Assembly: GCF_009762775.1 (NCBI RefSeq)
Contig: NZ_CP046401.1
Coordinates: forward strand, 1,674,001 to 1,738,000
DNA length: 64,000 nucleotides
Direction: 5' to 3'
From: Maribellus comscasis
Lineage (GTDB): Bacteria > Bacteroidota > Bacteroidia > Bacteroidales > Prolixibacteraceae
Each line of letters starts with the position of its first letter. Position 1 is the first letter of the stretch. Below, piece by piece: positions 49,401 through 58,362 of this stretch. The notes under the pieces were generated by a model. The model was not told the DNA's origin. It made no database searches and worked only from the letters and a program-made list of their open reading frames with translations. Position numbers and translations under genes: made by a program.

Positions 49401-49881
49401 TCCGAGATTCACAGGGGCTTTAAAAGCTAGTATTACCTATAATCAATTTGATCTCTCAATACTATTTCAAGGCGCAGCAGGAGCTGTAAGGTATATTTCT
49501 ACAGAATCCGGTCAGATAGGGAATTTTCTTAAAGACTTTTACGATAACAGATGGACGCCCGATAATACTGATGCTAGCGGCCCAAGAGCATATAACAGGG
49601 ATGCTGAGTACTGGAGAAGTAACAGGAATACATATTTTCTCAAAAAATCTGATTATATAAGATTAAAGACTTTAGAAATAGGATACTCACTACCTGCTTC
49701 CATTAATAGCAAGTTAGGTATAGATGGGCTTCGAATTTATATTAGTGGCTATAATTTATGGACTTTTAGTCCCGACATTAAAGACTTTGACCCCGAGTCC
49801 GAACAAACAAGTCTGAGTGGACAAAGTCAACCATATCCCGCTCAACGAGTAATAAATGGAGGAATAAGTTTAACCTTTTAA
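46474..49881 (+). CDS. SusC/RagA-family TonB-linked outer-membrane transporter with STN signalling domain
   Basis: An 1135-residue transporter. The N-terminus is a typical SusC leader (KLTAILILAGLMQVSATVYSQ). It is followed by a secretin/TonB N-terminal (STN) domain, about residues 45-120 (VEVLKEIEESSNFRF ... VEEILDEIFAGQ), which marks transducers working with FecR. A carboxypeptidase-like domain (VTGRVTDTSGRPLPGVTVVI) follows, then the plug (VVAIGYGIQKKATLTGAI, DNSPLVVVDGVPG, IYGSQAANGVILITTKRG), and a large barrel ending GGISLTF. It imports oligosaccharides with the SusD partner 11 bp downstream. Confidence 0.97.
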   Translation: MKKKCMHPFLPCRRVKKLLLMMKLTAILILAGLMQVSATVYSQATKFNLRAENKQIVEVLKEIEESSNFRFFYIREQVDVERYVSLKAKNATVEEILDEIFAGQNIAYDVMQDNLILLSPEDKPIKLKSIALQQPNAVTGRVTDTSGRPLPGVTVVIKGTTQGTVTDADGKYTIPKVPDDAVLQFSFVGMSAQEIVVGNQTTIDITMLEETIGLEEVVAIGYGIQKKATLTGAINNVKGEEIVKAPTTNASQMLSGLLPGLTTIQRSGEPGNDDPIVRIRGINTLGDNSPLVVVDGVPGRSLSRIDPNSIESITVLKDASAAIYGSQAANGVILITTKRGEKGKPKITVNFNQGFNQPTVIPEMCDGSEYATLLNELDLYDGREPRYTDEQVQKFTSGSDPWLYPNTDWFDEVLKPWSAQNNLNAQLRGGSENVNYYLSVGSKFQDAFYKNSVSNYKQYDFRSNIDAKISEYIKIGADVYGRMENTTSPTRGYGTIFRTTTLGNPNIHAVWPDGSPGPDIIEGSNPVTISTNAAGYDNNKVYTINSSFKLDVTVPWVKGLTFTGSANLDKSFQNRKRWETPWEVNTWDGTTYENGIPVLNSAMVPFNDARLTRYMYDNQSLLLNGILNYSKSIDKHEINFMAGIESREGKGNNFNAYRRHFASIAIDELFAGGGEDQDNTGTSYENARLNYFGRVNYNYSEKLLFEFVWRYDGSYMFPEESRFGFFPGVSLGWRISEENFWKENLSFMEDFKLRVSYGQTGNDRIDEWQYLSSYSYSSYVYNFGTDEANKLLYEARIPNENVSWEVANQADIGFESYFMDHKLYFEFDYFDYRRSKILWWRNASVPSSTGLTLPRENIGKVTNRGADFTISYHDKIQDLAYNISFNGGYAKNKITFWDETPGSPEWQKSTGKPIPTNSDVSNDLYYEAIGIFKDQAAVDAYPHWEDARPGDIIFKDVNDDGKIDGLDRVRNDKNNIPRFTGALKASITYNQFDLSILFQGAAGAVRYISTESGQIGNFLKDFYDNRWTPDNTDASGPRAYNRDAEYWRSNRNTYFLKKSDYIRLKTLEIGYSLPASINSKLGIDGLRIYISGYNLWTFSPDIKDFDPESEQTSLSGQSQPYPAQRVINGGISLTF

Positions 49882-49892
49882 AAGAAGTAAAC

Positions 49893-51677
49893 ATGAAAAG
49901 AATCATTTATATAAGAACCGTATATAGTTTAATTAGCCTAATACTACTAATACAACTAAGTTCATGTGAAGACTATCTGGACAGACAACCCTTGGACCAA
50001 TACGGAGAAGAAGCTGTTTGGAGTGATCCCGCGATGATGGAACACTTTGTAAATAATATTTATTGGTACGTTGGCCATAGTTTTGACAGGCCAATGATTG
50101 GTGTTTTTACAGATGAATCGATGTTTGATCCTGGTTCTGACCAAGGTCATGGTAATGTGGTAAAGTCATTGATAACACCTAGTGATTATGGTGTTTTTGA
50201 TACATGGAGCAGAACCCAAAAGATGAGGTGGGAACATCATTATAAGTACATAAGAGCCTGTGATCTCTTTCTCGATCAAGTGGAAGGAAGAACATATGAA
50301 GATCAAGAGTATGTAAAAAGATTGACCGGTGAGGTTTATTTTTTAAGAGCCTATCACTATCATAACCTGGTTTTTCTTTATGGCGGGGCACCTATTATTG
50401 AACATGCGTATGGCCTATCGGATGATTTTTTGGCTGCCCGAAATACTTTTGAAGAATGTATTGATTTCATCGTTGAGGATTGCGAAAAAGCAACTGAATT
50501 ATTGCCGCTTACCGAAGACGGGAGTGATTTTGGCAGGGCAACAAAAGGTGCAGCAATGGCCCTGAAAGCAAGAGTTCTTTTGTATGCTGCCAGTGATTTG
50601 TATAATTCTGATGCTTCATGGACAGATGGATATGAACATCCAGAGTTAGTTGGGTATGTAACAGGAAACAGAACCAGCAAATGGGAAGCTGCCAAAAACG
50701 CTGCCAAATCTGTAATTGATTTAGGTATTTATAGTTTGTATAAACCAGAGCCAAGTGCAAGTGATTCTATTGCACAGAACTATGATGAAGTTTTTACGTC
50801 AACCCAAACAGTTGAAGACATTTTTATAAGAAATTTCACGGAATCGAATCAGCACTGGACGATGAATATCGGACAACAAAATCTGCCGGCAGGATATAAA
50901 GGCTGGGCAAACGTGAGTCCTATTAATAGTATGGTTGACGACTTTGAAATGTCTGATGGGACTAAATTTGACTGGGATAATCCTGAACATAAAGCAAATC
51001 CTTATCAAAACAGAGAGCCACGATTTTATGTAAATATTTTTTATGATGGCGCAAAATGGAGACAACGCCCTGACGATGTAATTGCTGCAGATCCGATAGG
51101 AATTATACAGACAGGTAATTATGAACAGGCGGATGGTACATGGATAGGGGGCCTTGATGCTTTAAACAATCCTGTTACTACTTGGAATGGAACGTATACT
51201 TCCTATTATTTAAGAAAATTTCAGGATATTTCGGTAGATGCACCAAAAGTCAGGACTACAACTCCGTGGCGATTTATCCGGTATGCCGAGATATTACTTA
51301 GCTATGCTGAAGCATGTGTTGAGTTGGAAGAGTATGGTGAAGCAAGAAAATACATTAATATCATACGAAAACGAGCCGGGTTACCAGAAGTTAATGCGAG
51401 TGACGATGAGTTGAGGGATAAGGTAAGACATGAAAGAAAAATTGAACTCATGTTTGAAGATCAACGCTTTTTTGATATCCGAAGATGGATGATTGCTCCT
51501 GAGGTTATTGTCGATGCTTACGGGCTCGATATAAAGTACTTTTATGGAGACGATAAACCATCGTACGAGATAATTCATGTACAGGAACGGGATTGGAAGG
51601 ATCGTTTTTATTTCTTCCCAATTAAGTTAGATGAAATGAACAGAAATGAATTATTAATTCAAAATCCACTTTATTAA
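49893..51677 (+). CDS. SusD/RagB-family surface glycan-binding lipoprotein
   Basis: A 594-residue lipoprotein. The signal ends in the lipobox LSSC (Cys26), followed by EDYLDRQPLDQYGEEAVW, the standard SusD start. TPR-like helices are visible (YVKRLTGEVYFLRAYHYHNLVFLYGGAPI), as is the conserved C-terminal block IRKRAGLPE ... RDKVRHERKIELMFEDQRFFDIRRW. It forms the lid over the SusC barrel and captures glycan at the cell surface. A 377-bp palindrome-rich gap separates it from the first fucosidase gene. Confidence 0.97.
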   Translation: MKRIIYIRTVYSLISLILLIQLSSCEDYLDRQPLDQYGEEAVWSDPAMMEHFVNNIYWYVGHSFDRPMIGVFTDESMFDPGSDQGHGNVVKSLITPSDYGVFDTWSRTQKMRWEHHYKYIRACDLFLDQVEGRTYEDQEYVKRLTGEVYFLRAYHYHNLVFLYGGAPIIEHAYGLSDDFLAARNTFEECIDFIVEDCEKATELLPLTEDGSDFGRATKGAAMALKARVLLYAASDLYNSDASWTDGYEHPELVGYVTGNRTSKWEAAKNAAKSVIDLGIYSLYKPEPSASDSIAQNYDEVFTSTQTVEDIFIRNFTESNQHWTMNIGQQNLPAGYKGWANVSPINSMVDDFEMSDGTKFDWDNPEHKANPYQNREPRFYVNIFYDGAKWRQRPDDVIAADPIGIIQTGNYEQADGTWIGGLDALNNPVTTWNGTYTSYYLRKFQDISVDAPKVRTTTPWRFIRYAEILLSYAEACVELEEYGEARKYINIIRKRAGLPEVNASDDELRDKVRHERKIELMFEDQRFFDIRRWMIAPEVIVDAYGLDIKYFYGDDKPSYEIIHVQERDWKDRFYFFPIKLDEMNRNELLIQNPLY

Positions 51678-52054
51678 AGATAGTTTTGTTGATGATACGA
51701 ATGAAACATAAAAAACCTTTCGCATAGTATATTTTAAGTGAATACGTATCTTCAAAAACTCGGTGTTAAGCCTCTGTAAATCACAAAGTCTTTTAAAAAA
51801 TTGACTTGTGATTTACAGGGCTGCACTGAAAAAAGATGTTAGAAAATATTAGCCTGTAACAACCGGTAAGACAAGACTCTGAAAATCGTTTTTGCGTATT
51901 ACTATTAATTCGATAAAACGAATTCCTCTATCTGTTTAATTCTTAGTTAAGAATAAAATATCAGCTTAAAAAGCAAAACAAAATATAATACCTGTTCAGC
52001 TTAACTAAAGGCCAAAGTCGCAGGTATTCAAAAATATAATTAAGTCAGAAGTAT
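51678..52054 (+). other. Palindrome-rich 377-bp interval between susD and the glycosidase genes
   Basis: No coding frame of note. It contains a 16-bp inverted repeat (51774-51818), a 6-bp hairpin AATTCG/CGAATT (51907-51924), a near-perfect palindrome ATTCTTAGTTAAGAAT (51939-51954) and an 8-bp repeat AATACCTG/CAGGTATT (51987-52028). This looks like a control region for lowering or separating expression of the enzymes from susCD. Confidence 0.6.
51774..51818. repeat. Long inverted repeat downstream of susD
   Basis: CTGTAAATCACAAAGTC (51774-51790) and GACTTGTGATTTACAG (51803-51818) pair over 16 bp with one bulged A and a 12-nt A/T-rich loop. No U tract follows on either strand, so it is not a standard terminator; an RNA stability or processing element is more likely. 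Confidence 0.6.
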
Positions 52055-53440
52055 ATGCGTTTAAAAAAATCATTCATTGTTTTTTTAATAAGTCAGACCT
52101 TTATTTTTAGTGCTATCTCCCAAAAAGTTTATGAACCTACCTGGGAATCTCTTGACAAGCACAAGATGCCACAGTGGTACGATGATGCAAAAATAGGATT
52201 GAGTATGCACTGGGGAGTATATTCTGTTCCGGCATGGGCGCCGCGTCAGGAAGGAATTTCTTATGCAGAATGGTATGGAAGCAGGATGAATGATAAAAAA
52301 AATCCGACTTATGATTATCATCGTGAGGTATATGGAAATGATGTTACATACGATGATTTTATTCCTCAATGGAAAGCCGAATTATACAATCCGGACGACT
52401 GGGCAAAGTTTGCTAAAAAAATGGGAGCCAAATATATGTTTATTACCTCAAAACATCATGATGGATTTTGTTTGTGGCCAAGTAAATATACCAACCGTAA
52501 TGCCAAAAAAATGGGTCCTGAAAAGGACATTTTAGGAGAATATTTTAAAGCTGCACGTAACGAAGGATTAAAAGTTGGTTTGTATTATTCTCTTTATGAA
52601 TGGTATAATCCCATTTATACCGGAAAGGAAATCCCCTATGCCGGATTGAAAAGAGTAAATAATTATGTGGATGATTTTATGATTCCTCAAATTAAGGAAC
52701 TAATTGACTTATACCATCCTGACTTTTTTTATTTTGATGGAGAATGGGATCATCCTGAACCATTCTGGAAGATGAAAGAAGTGGTTGCTTATTATTACAA
52801 TGAGGCAGCAAAGAGGAATCAGGAGGTTTTTGTAAATGATCGTTTTGGAAAGGGTGAAAGGGGAAAACATGGCGATTTGTATAATGTGGAATATGATTTT
52901 GATAAAGGAAGTGAAGGATCATTGACTCACAAGTGGTCATTCTGGCAAGGAATTGCTAAAACTTTTGGTTATAATCAGGATACCGATCCGGAGGATTGTC
53001 TTACTCCAAAACAATTTATCGACAAAGTAATAAAAGGAGTTAGCCAAAATGGTAATTTTGATATTAATGTTGGCCCAACTGCGGAAGGAGAAATTCCTGA
53101 ATATGAACAATATCCATTGTTAGGGTTGGGCGAGTGGTTATTGGTAAACGGCGAGGCAATTTACGGCACACATTATTGGAAGGTACAGGAAGAAGGAGAT
53201 ATTTGTTACACCGCGAAAGACCAGCACGTTTACGCAATTTTTCTAAAATGGCAAGGTGAAACTTTTAATCTGAAATCAGTTAAACCGGTAGAAGGATCAA
53301 AGATTACGATGTTAGGGGTACCCGGTGAACTGAAATGGGATTGGACTGAGGATAATGGATTAACAATATATTATCCAAAACAGAAGTCGCGGCCAACTTC
53401 ATGCAGCTATGCCTGGGCATTTAAAATTAAAGTTAGTTGA
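52055..53440 (+). CDS. GH29 alpha-L-fucosidase family enzyme A
   Basis: A 461-residue exported glycosidase (signal ends AISQ). GH29 marks are IGLSMHWGVYSVPAWAPRQ, YMFITSKHHDGFCLWPSKY, and YFYFDGEW, where Asp228 is the predicted nucleophile. FDINVGPTAEGEIPE closes the catalytic barrel, and a small C-terminal beta-sandwich follows (VYAIFLKWQGE). It probably removes terminal alpha-L-fucose. It opens the enzyme block of the PUL, about 380 bp after susD. Confidence 0.9.
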   Translation: MRLKKSFIVFLISQTFIFSAISQKVYEPTWESLDKHKMPQWYDDAKIGLSMHWGVYSVPAWAPRQEGISYAEWYGSRMNDKKNPTYDYHREVYGNDVTYDDFIPQWKAELYNPDDWAKFAKKMGAKYMFITSKHHDGFCLWPSKYTNRNAKKMGPEKDILGEYFKAARNEGLKVGLYYSLYEWYNPIYTGKEIPYAGLKRVNNYVDDFMIPQIKELIDLYHPDFFYFDGEWDHPEPFWKMKEVVAYYYNEAAKRNQEVFVNDRFGKGERGKHGDLYNVEYDFDKGSEGSLTHKWSFWQGIAKTFGYNQDTDPEDCLTPKQFIDKVIKGVSQNGNFDINVGPTAEGEIPEYEQYPLLGLGEWLLVNGEAIYGTHYWKVQEEGDICYTAKDQHVYAIFLKWQGETFNLKSVKPVEGSKITMLGVPGELKWDWTEDNGLTIYYPKQKSRPTSCSYAWAFKIKVS

Positions 53441-53559
53441 GAATTATTTAAGCCGCATTAAGAAGCACGAAATAATTCGTAATGTTTAAAACAGCAGGCT
53501 TTTTATTGCAGAGAAGTGACATTTAAGATAATTCCAATGAATAAAACCTTAAAAATAAA

Positions 53560-54669
53560 ATGGTTAGAAAAATACTTCTTATATTGATTATAAGCCTCTC
53601 ATTTTTTTTGAGATGTAAAAATACTTCAACGGAAGTAGAGAACAAGTCAATAAAAGCTTATTGTATAGATTATAACTGGGGGCCGGGAGATATACATGGT
53701 TTTGCAGAACCTGGTTTGTGGGCTGAAGCAAATCCGGAGGAGCAGGTTAACTGGTATGCCGGTTTGGGTTGTAATGTAATTCAAACGTTTGCCGTTTCAT
53801 GTAACGGTTATGCCTGGTATAAAAATGGGATAGTACCTGAACAACCAGGGTTAAAGTATGATTTTTTAACTGAAATGGTAAAAATAGGTCGGCGGAAAAA
53901 CATGAAGGTAATCGGATATTTTTGTGTAGGAGCCAATAATAAATGGGAAAAAGATCATCCTGATTTATGTTACAGAATGGATGGGCAGCAGATTCCTCTT
54001 ACAAAGGTATATATTGATTATTTGTGCTCCTCCATAGAAGATGCTATCAAAAAAACCGATATTGATGGAATCATGCTTGACTGGTTTTACAATCCCGGAG
54101 GCGGGCGCGATCCTTTGCCGCCACTCCGATGGATAGAATGCGAACAGGAAATGTATGAGGAATTAATGCAACAGCCTTTTCCTGGAAAGGACAGTATGAC
54201 TCCTGAAATAGAACTTGATTTTCGACGGAAGGCCATTGACCGTGCATGGCAACAGATAAAAACAACAACCAAAGGTACAAAACCTGACTGTATTATTTGG
54301 TTGACTGCATACGAAGTCAATAGCAAGGAATATGAAGGTTCTGCGCTGTTAAAAGAAGTGGATTGGCTGATGAATGAAGCCGGAGATATAAAAAGAACAG
54401 CAGCAATGCGAGATTTGACCGGAAGAGAAACCAAACTTATAACCTGTCTGGCCAATTGGAATAAACAGGATCCGGCAGAAATAGTGCCTGCTGCGCTCAA
54501 AGAGAATGTGGGTTTATATGGTTTTACCAAACCAGTTGTTGGCCCCATGATGAAACCAGTTGATTATTATCTTTCAAATGCTGTTGACAGTTTGGAAGGA
54601 GATGAACGGAACATTGCGGTGCTTGCCCGGGCATTTAACAACTTACCCCATGGGTATGTGAAAAAATAA
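53560..54669 (+). CDS. Predicted TIM-barrel lipoprotein of unknown family, copy 1
   Basis: A 369-residue protein with a lipoprotein signal (FFLRC, Cys19). I do not recognise a named family. The pattern fits a glycosidase-like TIM barrel: WYAGLGCNVIQTFAVSCNGYAWY, MKVIGYFCVGANNKW, DGIMLDWFYNPGGGRDPLPPLRW, IIWLTAYEVNSKEYEG, and VGLYGFTKPVVGPMMKP. Asp169 and Asp174 in the DGIMLD strand end are the best active-site candidates. It is followed 76 bp later by a near-identical copy. It sits among GH29 genes, so a role in cleaving a fucose- or methylfucose-linked structure is likely but unproven. Confidence 0.72.
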   Translation: MVRKILLILIISLSFFLRCKNTSTEVENKSIKAYCIDYNWGPGDIHGFAEPGLWAEANPEEQVNWYAGLGCNVIQTFAVSCNGYAWYKNGIVPEQPGLKYDFLTEMVKIGRRKNMKVIGYFCVGANNKWEKDHPDLCYRMDGQQIPLTKVYIDYLCSSIEDAIKKTDIDGIMLDWFYNPGGGRDPLPPLRWIECEQEMYEELMQQPFPGKDSMTPEIELDFRRKAIDRAWQQIKTTTKGTKPDCIIWLTAYEVNSKEYEGSALLKEVDWLMNEAGDIKRTAAMRDLTGRETKLITCLANWNKQDPAEIVPAALKENVGLYGFTKPVVGPMMKPVDYYLSNAVDSLEGDERNIAVLARAFNNLPHGYVKK

Positions 54670-54745
54670 GATTCTGTTTAAAATATCATAGATAATAAGA
54701 TTTGATATTGGGGTTTTAACTTTAGAACTATCAAAAACTTAAATT

Positions 54746-55864
54746 ATGAAAAATAAAACGATTTGGTTTATTGTATTTATAACTCTTGTTGTAATAACCG
54801 GTTGTAATAAAGGGGAAACTGGCAAATCAGGTAACGAAGCAATCCGGGCATACAATATCGATTATAACTGGGGGCCGGGAGGAGCACATGGTTTTGCCGA
54901 ACCCGGCTTATGGGCCGACGCTAATCCTGAAGAATTAATGGACTGGTATGAAGATTTAGGATGTAATGCAGTTCATTCATTTGGTGTTTCATGCAATGGT
55001 TATGCCTGGTACAAAAACGGTGTAGTACCGGAACAGCCTGGCTTGAAATACGACTTTTTAACTGAAATGGTAAAAATAGGCCGCCGGAAGAATATGAAAG
55101 TGTTCGGCTATTTTTGTGTAGGAGCTAATAATAAGTGGGAAGAAGACCATCCTGATTTGTGCTATGGAATGAATGGACAACAAATTCCGTTTACAAAAAA
55201 ATATGTTGATTATTTGAGTTCCTCCATTGAAGATGCTATCAAAAAAACCGACATGGATGGAATCATGCTTGACTGGTTTTACAATCCCGGAGGAGGGCGT
55301 GATCCTTTGCCGCCACTCCGATGGATGGAATGTGAGCAGGAAATGTATGAAGAGTTAATGCAACAACCTTTTCCTGGAAAAGACAGTATAACTCCTGAAA
55401 TAGAACTGGATTTTCGACGGAAGGCCATTGACCGTGCATGGCAACAGATAAAAACAACAACCAAAAGAGCAAAACCTGACTGTATTATTTGGTTGACTGC
55501 ATACGAAGTTGACAGTAAAGAGTACGAAGGTTCTGCGTTGTTAAAGGAAGTAGATTGGTTGATGAACGAAGCCGGAGATATAAAAAGAACTGCTGCAATG
55601 CGTGATTTGACCGGAAGTGAAACAAAGCTGATTACCTGTCTGGCCAATTGGAATAAACAAAACCCCGCGGAAATTGTACCTGCCGCGCTCAAAGAGAATG
55701 TGGGTTTATATGGTTTTACCAAACCTGTTATTGGCCCCATGATGAAACCAGTTGATTATTATCTCTCAAATCCTATTGACAGTTTAAAGGAAGATGAACG
55801 GAACATTGCGGTACTCGCCCGTGCCTTTAATGACTTACCTCTTAACTATGTGAAAAAACAATAG
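54746..55864 (+). CDS. Predicted TIM-barrel lipoprotein of unknown family, copy 2
   Basis: A 372-residue lipoprotein (VITGC, Cys20). By eye it is about 85-90% identical to the preceding protein over residues 30-370, and many DNA stretches are identical, so the duplication is recent. The signal peptides differ completely. The DGIMLDWFYNPGGGRDPLPPLRW strand end is unchanged (Asp176 matches Asp174 of copy 1). Changes concentrate in the first 70 residues (ICV-FAV to VHSFGV region), suggesting altered substrate contacts. The role is as for copy 1. Confidence 0.72.
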   Translation: MKNKTIWFIVFITLVVITGCNKGETGKSGNEAIRAYNIDYNWGPGGAHGFAEPGLWADANPEELMDWYEDLGCNAVHSFGVSCNGYAWYKNGVVPEQPGLKYDFLTEMVKIGRRKNMKVFGYFCVGANNKWEEDHPDLCYGMNGQQIPFTKKYVDYLSSSIEDAIKKTDMDGIMLDWFYNPGGGRDPLPPLRWMECEQEMYEELMQQPFPGKDSITPEIELDFRRKAIDRAWQQIKTTTKRAKPDCIIWLTAYEVDSKEYEGSALLKEVDWLMNEAGDIKRTAAMRDLTGSETKLITCLANWNKQNPAEIVPAALKENVGLYGFTKPVIGPMMKPVDYYLSNPIDSLKEDERNIAVLARAFNDLPLNYVKKQ

Positions 55865-55955
55865 CGATTTTGGAAATCACAATAACTGGTGCATAATCAA
55901 ATGAATGGAAAATAAATCATAGAATCTTATCAATGAAACTTAATAAATAAAACTG

Positions 55956-57326
55956 ATGAAAAAATTGACAATACTATTCTTGCTCGGAATTTTAATAGTA
56001 AATACGGGCTTTTCGCAAAAAAAGATTTGGAACGAAACACCAGAACAAAAGAAAGAACGCCTGTCCTGGTGGACGGATGCCCGTTTCGGAATGTTTATCC
56101 ACTGGGGATTGTATGCTCAGGCTGCCCGTCACGAGTGGGTAAAAAACCGGGAACGGATAACCACTGAAGAGTATCAGAAATATTTTGAAATTTTTAATCC
56201 CGATCTATTCAACCCTTCAGAATGGGCCAAAAAAGCAAAAGCTGCCGGTATGAAATACGCGGTTATCACTTCAAAACATCATGAAGGCTTCAACATGTTT
56301 GATTCAAAATATACCGATTACAAGGTAACAAATACGCCCTATGATAAAGATATTATTAAAGAATGGGTAGAAGCATTTAGGGCAGAAGGACTTCGGATTG
56401 GGTTTTACTATTCTCTAATAGATTGGCATCATCCGGATTACACTATTGATCGCGTACACCCGCAACGCGCCAGGACCAAGGAAGAATACGATGCACTAAA
56501 TAAAGGGAGAGATATGGCTGTTTATCGCGAATATCTGAAAAATCAGGTTCGTGAAATTCTAACGAATTATGGTAAAATAGATATTCTTTGGCTTGATTTT
56601 TCTTTTCCTGGCGAATTTGGAAAAGGCCGTGATGATTGGGGCTCAGTTGAATTGATAAAAATGGTCAGGGAACTTCAACCTGGAATAATTATAGATGACA
56701 GGGCTGATTTGCAGGATGTTGAAGGAGGTTGGGATTTTATGACACCGGAGCAATATAAAGTGGATAAATGGCCTGAAATTGATGGCAAAAAAATTCCATG
56801 GGAAACCTGCCAAACCTTTTCCGGTTCATGGGGATATTACCGCGATGAATATACATGGAAAGACAATAAACAGTTGCTGGGATTGCTGATCGAATCGGTA
56901 AGTAAAGGAGGAAACCTGCTACTCAACGTTGGCCCGACTGCCCGTGGTGTTTTTGATGAGCGTGCCGACGTGGCACTGGAAAAAATGGGAGAATGGATGA
57001 AATTCAACAGCCGCTCCATATACGGTTGTACACAGGCACCCGATGAATTTGAATCACCTGCAAATTCACTGCTTACGTACAATCCCGAAACCAACCGTTT
57101 GTATATTCATTTGCTCGATTATCCGTTGCAAAACCTAAGATTGCCCGGCTATAAAGGCAAAGTAAAATATGCCCAGTTTCTGCACGATGCTTCTGAAATC
57201 CGTATTTCAGAACCACGGCAGCACAATCGCGGTGGCGATGATCATTCCACCGGAGATCTGGATCTGAGTGTTCCTGTTGCAAAACCGAACATTGAAATCC
57301 CTGTCATCGAGGTAATTTTAAACTGA
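55956..57326 (+). CDS. GH29 alpha-L-fucosidase family enzyme B
   Basis: A 456-residue exported enzyme (signal ends GFSQ). GH29 signatures are DARFGMFIHWGLYAQAARHEW, YAVITSKHHEGFNMFDSKY, FYYSLIDWHHPDY, and ILWLDFSFPGEFG, in which Asp214 is the predicted nucleophile. NLLLNVGPTARGVFDE follows, and a C-terminal beta domain ends the protein. Divergence from enzyme A is high, so linkage preferences probably differ. It lies between the duplicated unknown genes and a sugar isomerase. Confidence 0.9.
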   Translation: MKKLTILFLLGILIVNTGFSQKKIWNETPEQKKERLSWWTDARFGMFIHWGLYAQAARHEWVKNRERITTEEYQKYFEIFNPDLFNPSEWAKKAKAAGMKYAVITSKHHEGFNMFDSKYTDYKVTNTPYDKDIIKEWVEAFRAEGLRIGFYYSLIDWHHPDYTIDRVHPQRARTKEEYDALNKGRDMAVYREYLKNQVREILTNYGKIDILWLDFSFPGEFGKGRDDWGSVELIKMVRELQPGIIIDDRADLQDVEGGWDFMTPEQYKVDKWPEIDGKKIPWETCQTFSGSWGYYRDEYTWKDNKQLLGLLIESVSKGGNLLLNVGPTARGVFDERADVALEKMGEWMKFNSRSIYGCTQAPDEFESPANSLLTYNPETNRLYIHLLDYPLQNLRLPGYKGKVKYAQFLHDASEIRISEPRQHNRGGDDHSTGDLDLSVPVAKPNIEIPVIEVILN

Positions 57327-57362
57327 TTAAATTCTATTTCTTTTTACTTTAAAATTAACCAA

Positions 57363-58328
57363 ATGGAACCGTTAAATAATCGTAGAAATTTTATTCGAAA
57401 TTCTGCTTTGACTGCATTAGGACTGGGGCTGGCAACTTCACATGTTTCATCAAATGAGAATAATATTAAAAAGAATGTAAGCCCACGCAGAAACAGAATT
57501 GGTGTTTCCACCTATTCGTTTTGGCAATTCAATGGTCCCAAAAGTAATGCCCCAATTGAAGATTGTATCGAAAAAGCTGCCCAAATGGGCTTTGATGGAA
57601 TTGAATTTTTATTGAGGCAAATGCAGTCGGAGGAAAATAGTTATTTGCAAAAGTTGAAACGACAGGCCTTTCATGCAGGCCTGGATATAATGGGTTTTTC
57701 CACGCACCAGAGTTTTATTTTCCCGGAAAAAGAGAAACGTAATGCTGAAATTCAAAAAACCATTCATCAAATTGAACTTGCCTATCAGTTAGGCATTCCA
57801 ACAATGCGCTTGAATACAGGACGTTGGGGGACTAGTGGCTCATTTGATGATTTGATGGCTAACAAAGGAATTGAGCCTCCACTGGAAGGATACACCGAAG
57901 AAGATGGTTTCGAATGGGTAATAGACGCTATTGAGCAATGTATCCCAACAGCTGAAAAATGCGGTGTGGTTTTAGGACTTGAAAATCATTGGGGACTGGG
58001 ACGCACTGCGGAAGGAGTGCTTAGAATTGTGAATGCGGTAAATTCTCCGTGGCTACAGGTCACAAGCGATACAGGTAATTTTCTTGAAAATCAATATGAA
58101 CAATTGGAATTGATGGCTCCCAAAACGTTTTTGGTACAGGCAAAAACCTATTTGGGAGGAGGGAAATGGTACACCCTGGATATTGATTATCCGCGTGTGG
58201 CAGAGATTTTTAGAAAAGTAAATTACAAGGGCTATGTTTCCATCGAATTTGAAGGCAATGCAGATCCAATGGAAGCAATTCCCAAAAGTCTGGAGACTGT
58301 AAGAGATGCGTTTACATGGTATGAATAA
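57363..58328 (+). CDS. Exported sugar isomerase/epimerase-like TIM barrel protein
   Basis: A 321-residue protein. An N-terminal twin-arginine-like signal (NNRRNFIRNSALTALG) indicates export, unusual for enzymes of this fold that usually act on sugar phosphates in the cytoplasm. The xylose-isomerase-like barrel is recognised by GVSTYSFWQFNG, MGFDGIEFLLRQM, GVVLGLENHWGLGR, VTSDTGNFL and YVSIEFEGNADP, with Glu, Asp and His metal ligands. Related exported proteins accompany 3-keto-glycoside pathways. Its end overlaps a possible upstream start of the next gene. Confidence 0.86.
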   Translation: MEPLNNRRNFIRNSALTALGLGLATSHVSSNENNIKKNVSPRRNRIGVSTYSFWQFNGPKSNAPIEDCIEKAAQMGFDGIEFLLRQMQSEENSYLQKLKRQAFHAGLDIMGFSTHQSFIFPEKEKRNAEIQKTIHQIELAYQLGIPTMRLNTGRWGTSGSFDDLMANKGIEPPLEGYTEEDGFEWVIDAIEQCIPTAEKCGVVLGLENHWGLGRTAEGVLRIVNAVNSPWLQVTSDTGNFLENQYEQLELMAPKTFLVQAKTYLGGGKWYTLDIDYPRVAEIFRKVNYKGYVSIEFEGNADPMEAIPKSLETVRDAFTWYE

Positions 58329-58362
58329 GAATTACAGAGAAAATTATTTGAGATTTAAGACA

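Noticed and set aside
53441..53559. Short ACGAA/TTCGT hairpin in the gap after GH29 enzyme A
   Set aside because: Only 5 bp with an A/T loop; expected by chance in such A+T-rich spacers.
54087..54548. 153-codon antisense frame inside unknown copy 1, also present in copy 2 (55279-55740)
   Set aside because: Its preservation in both copies follows from recent DNA duplication, not selection; differences track synonymous and missense changes of the real frame.
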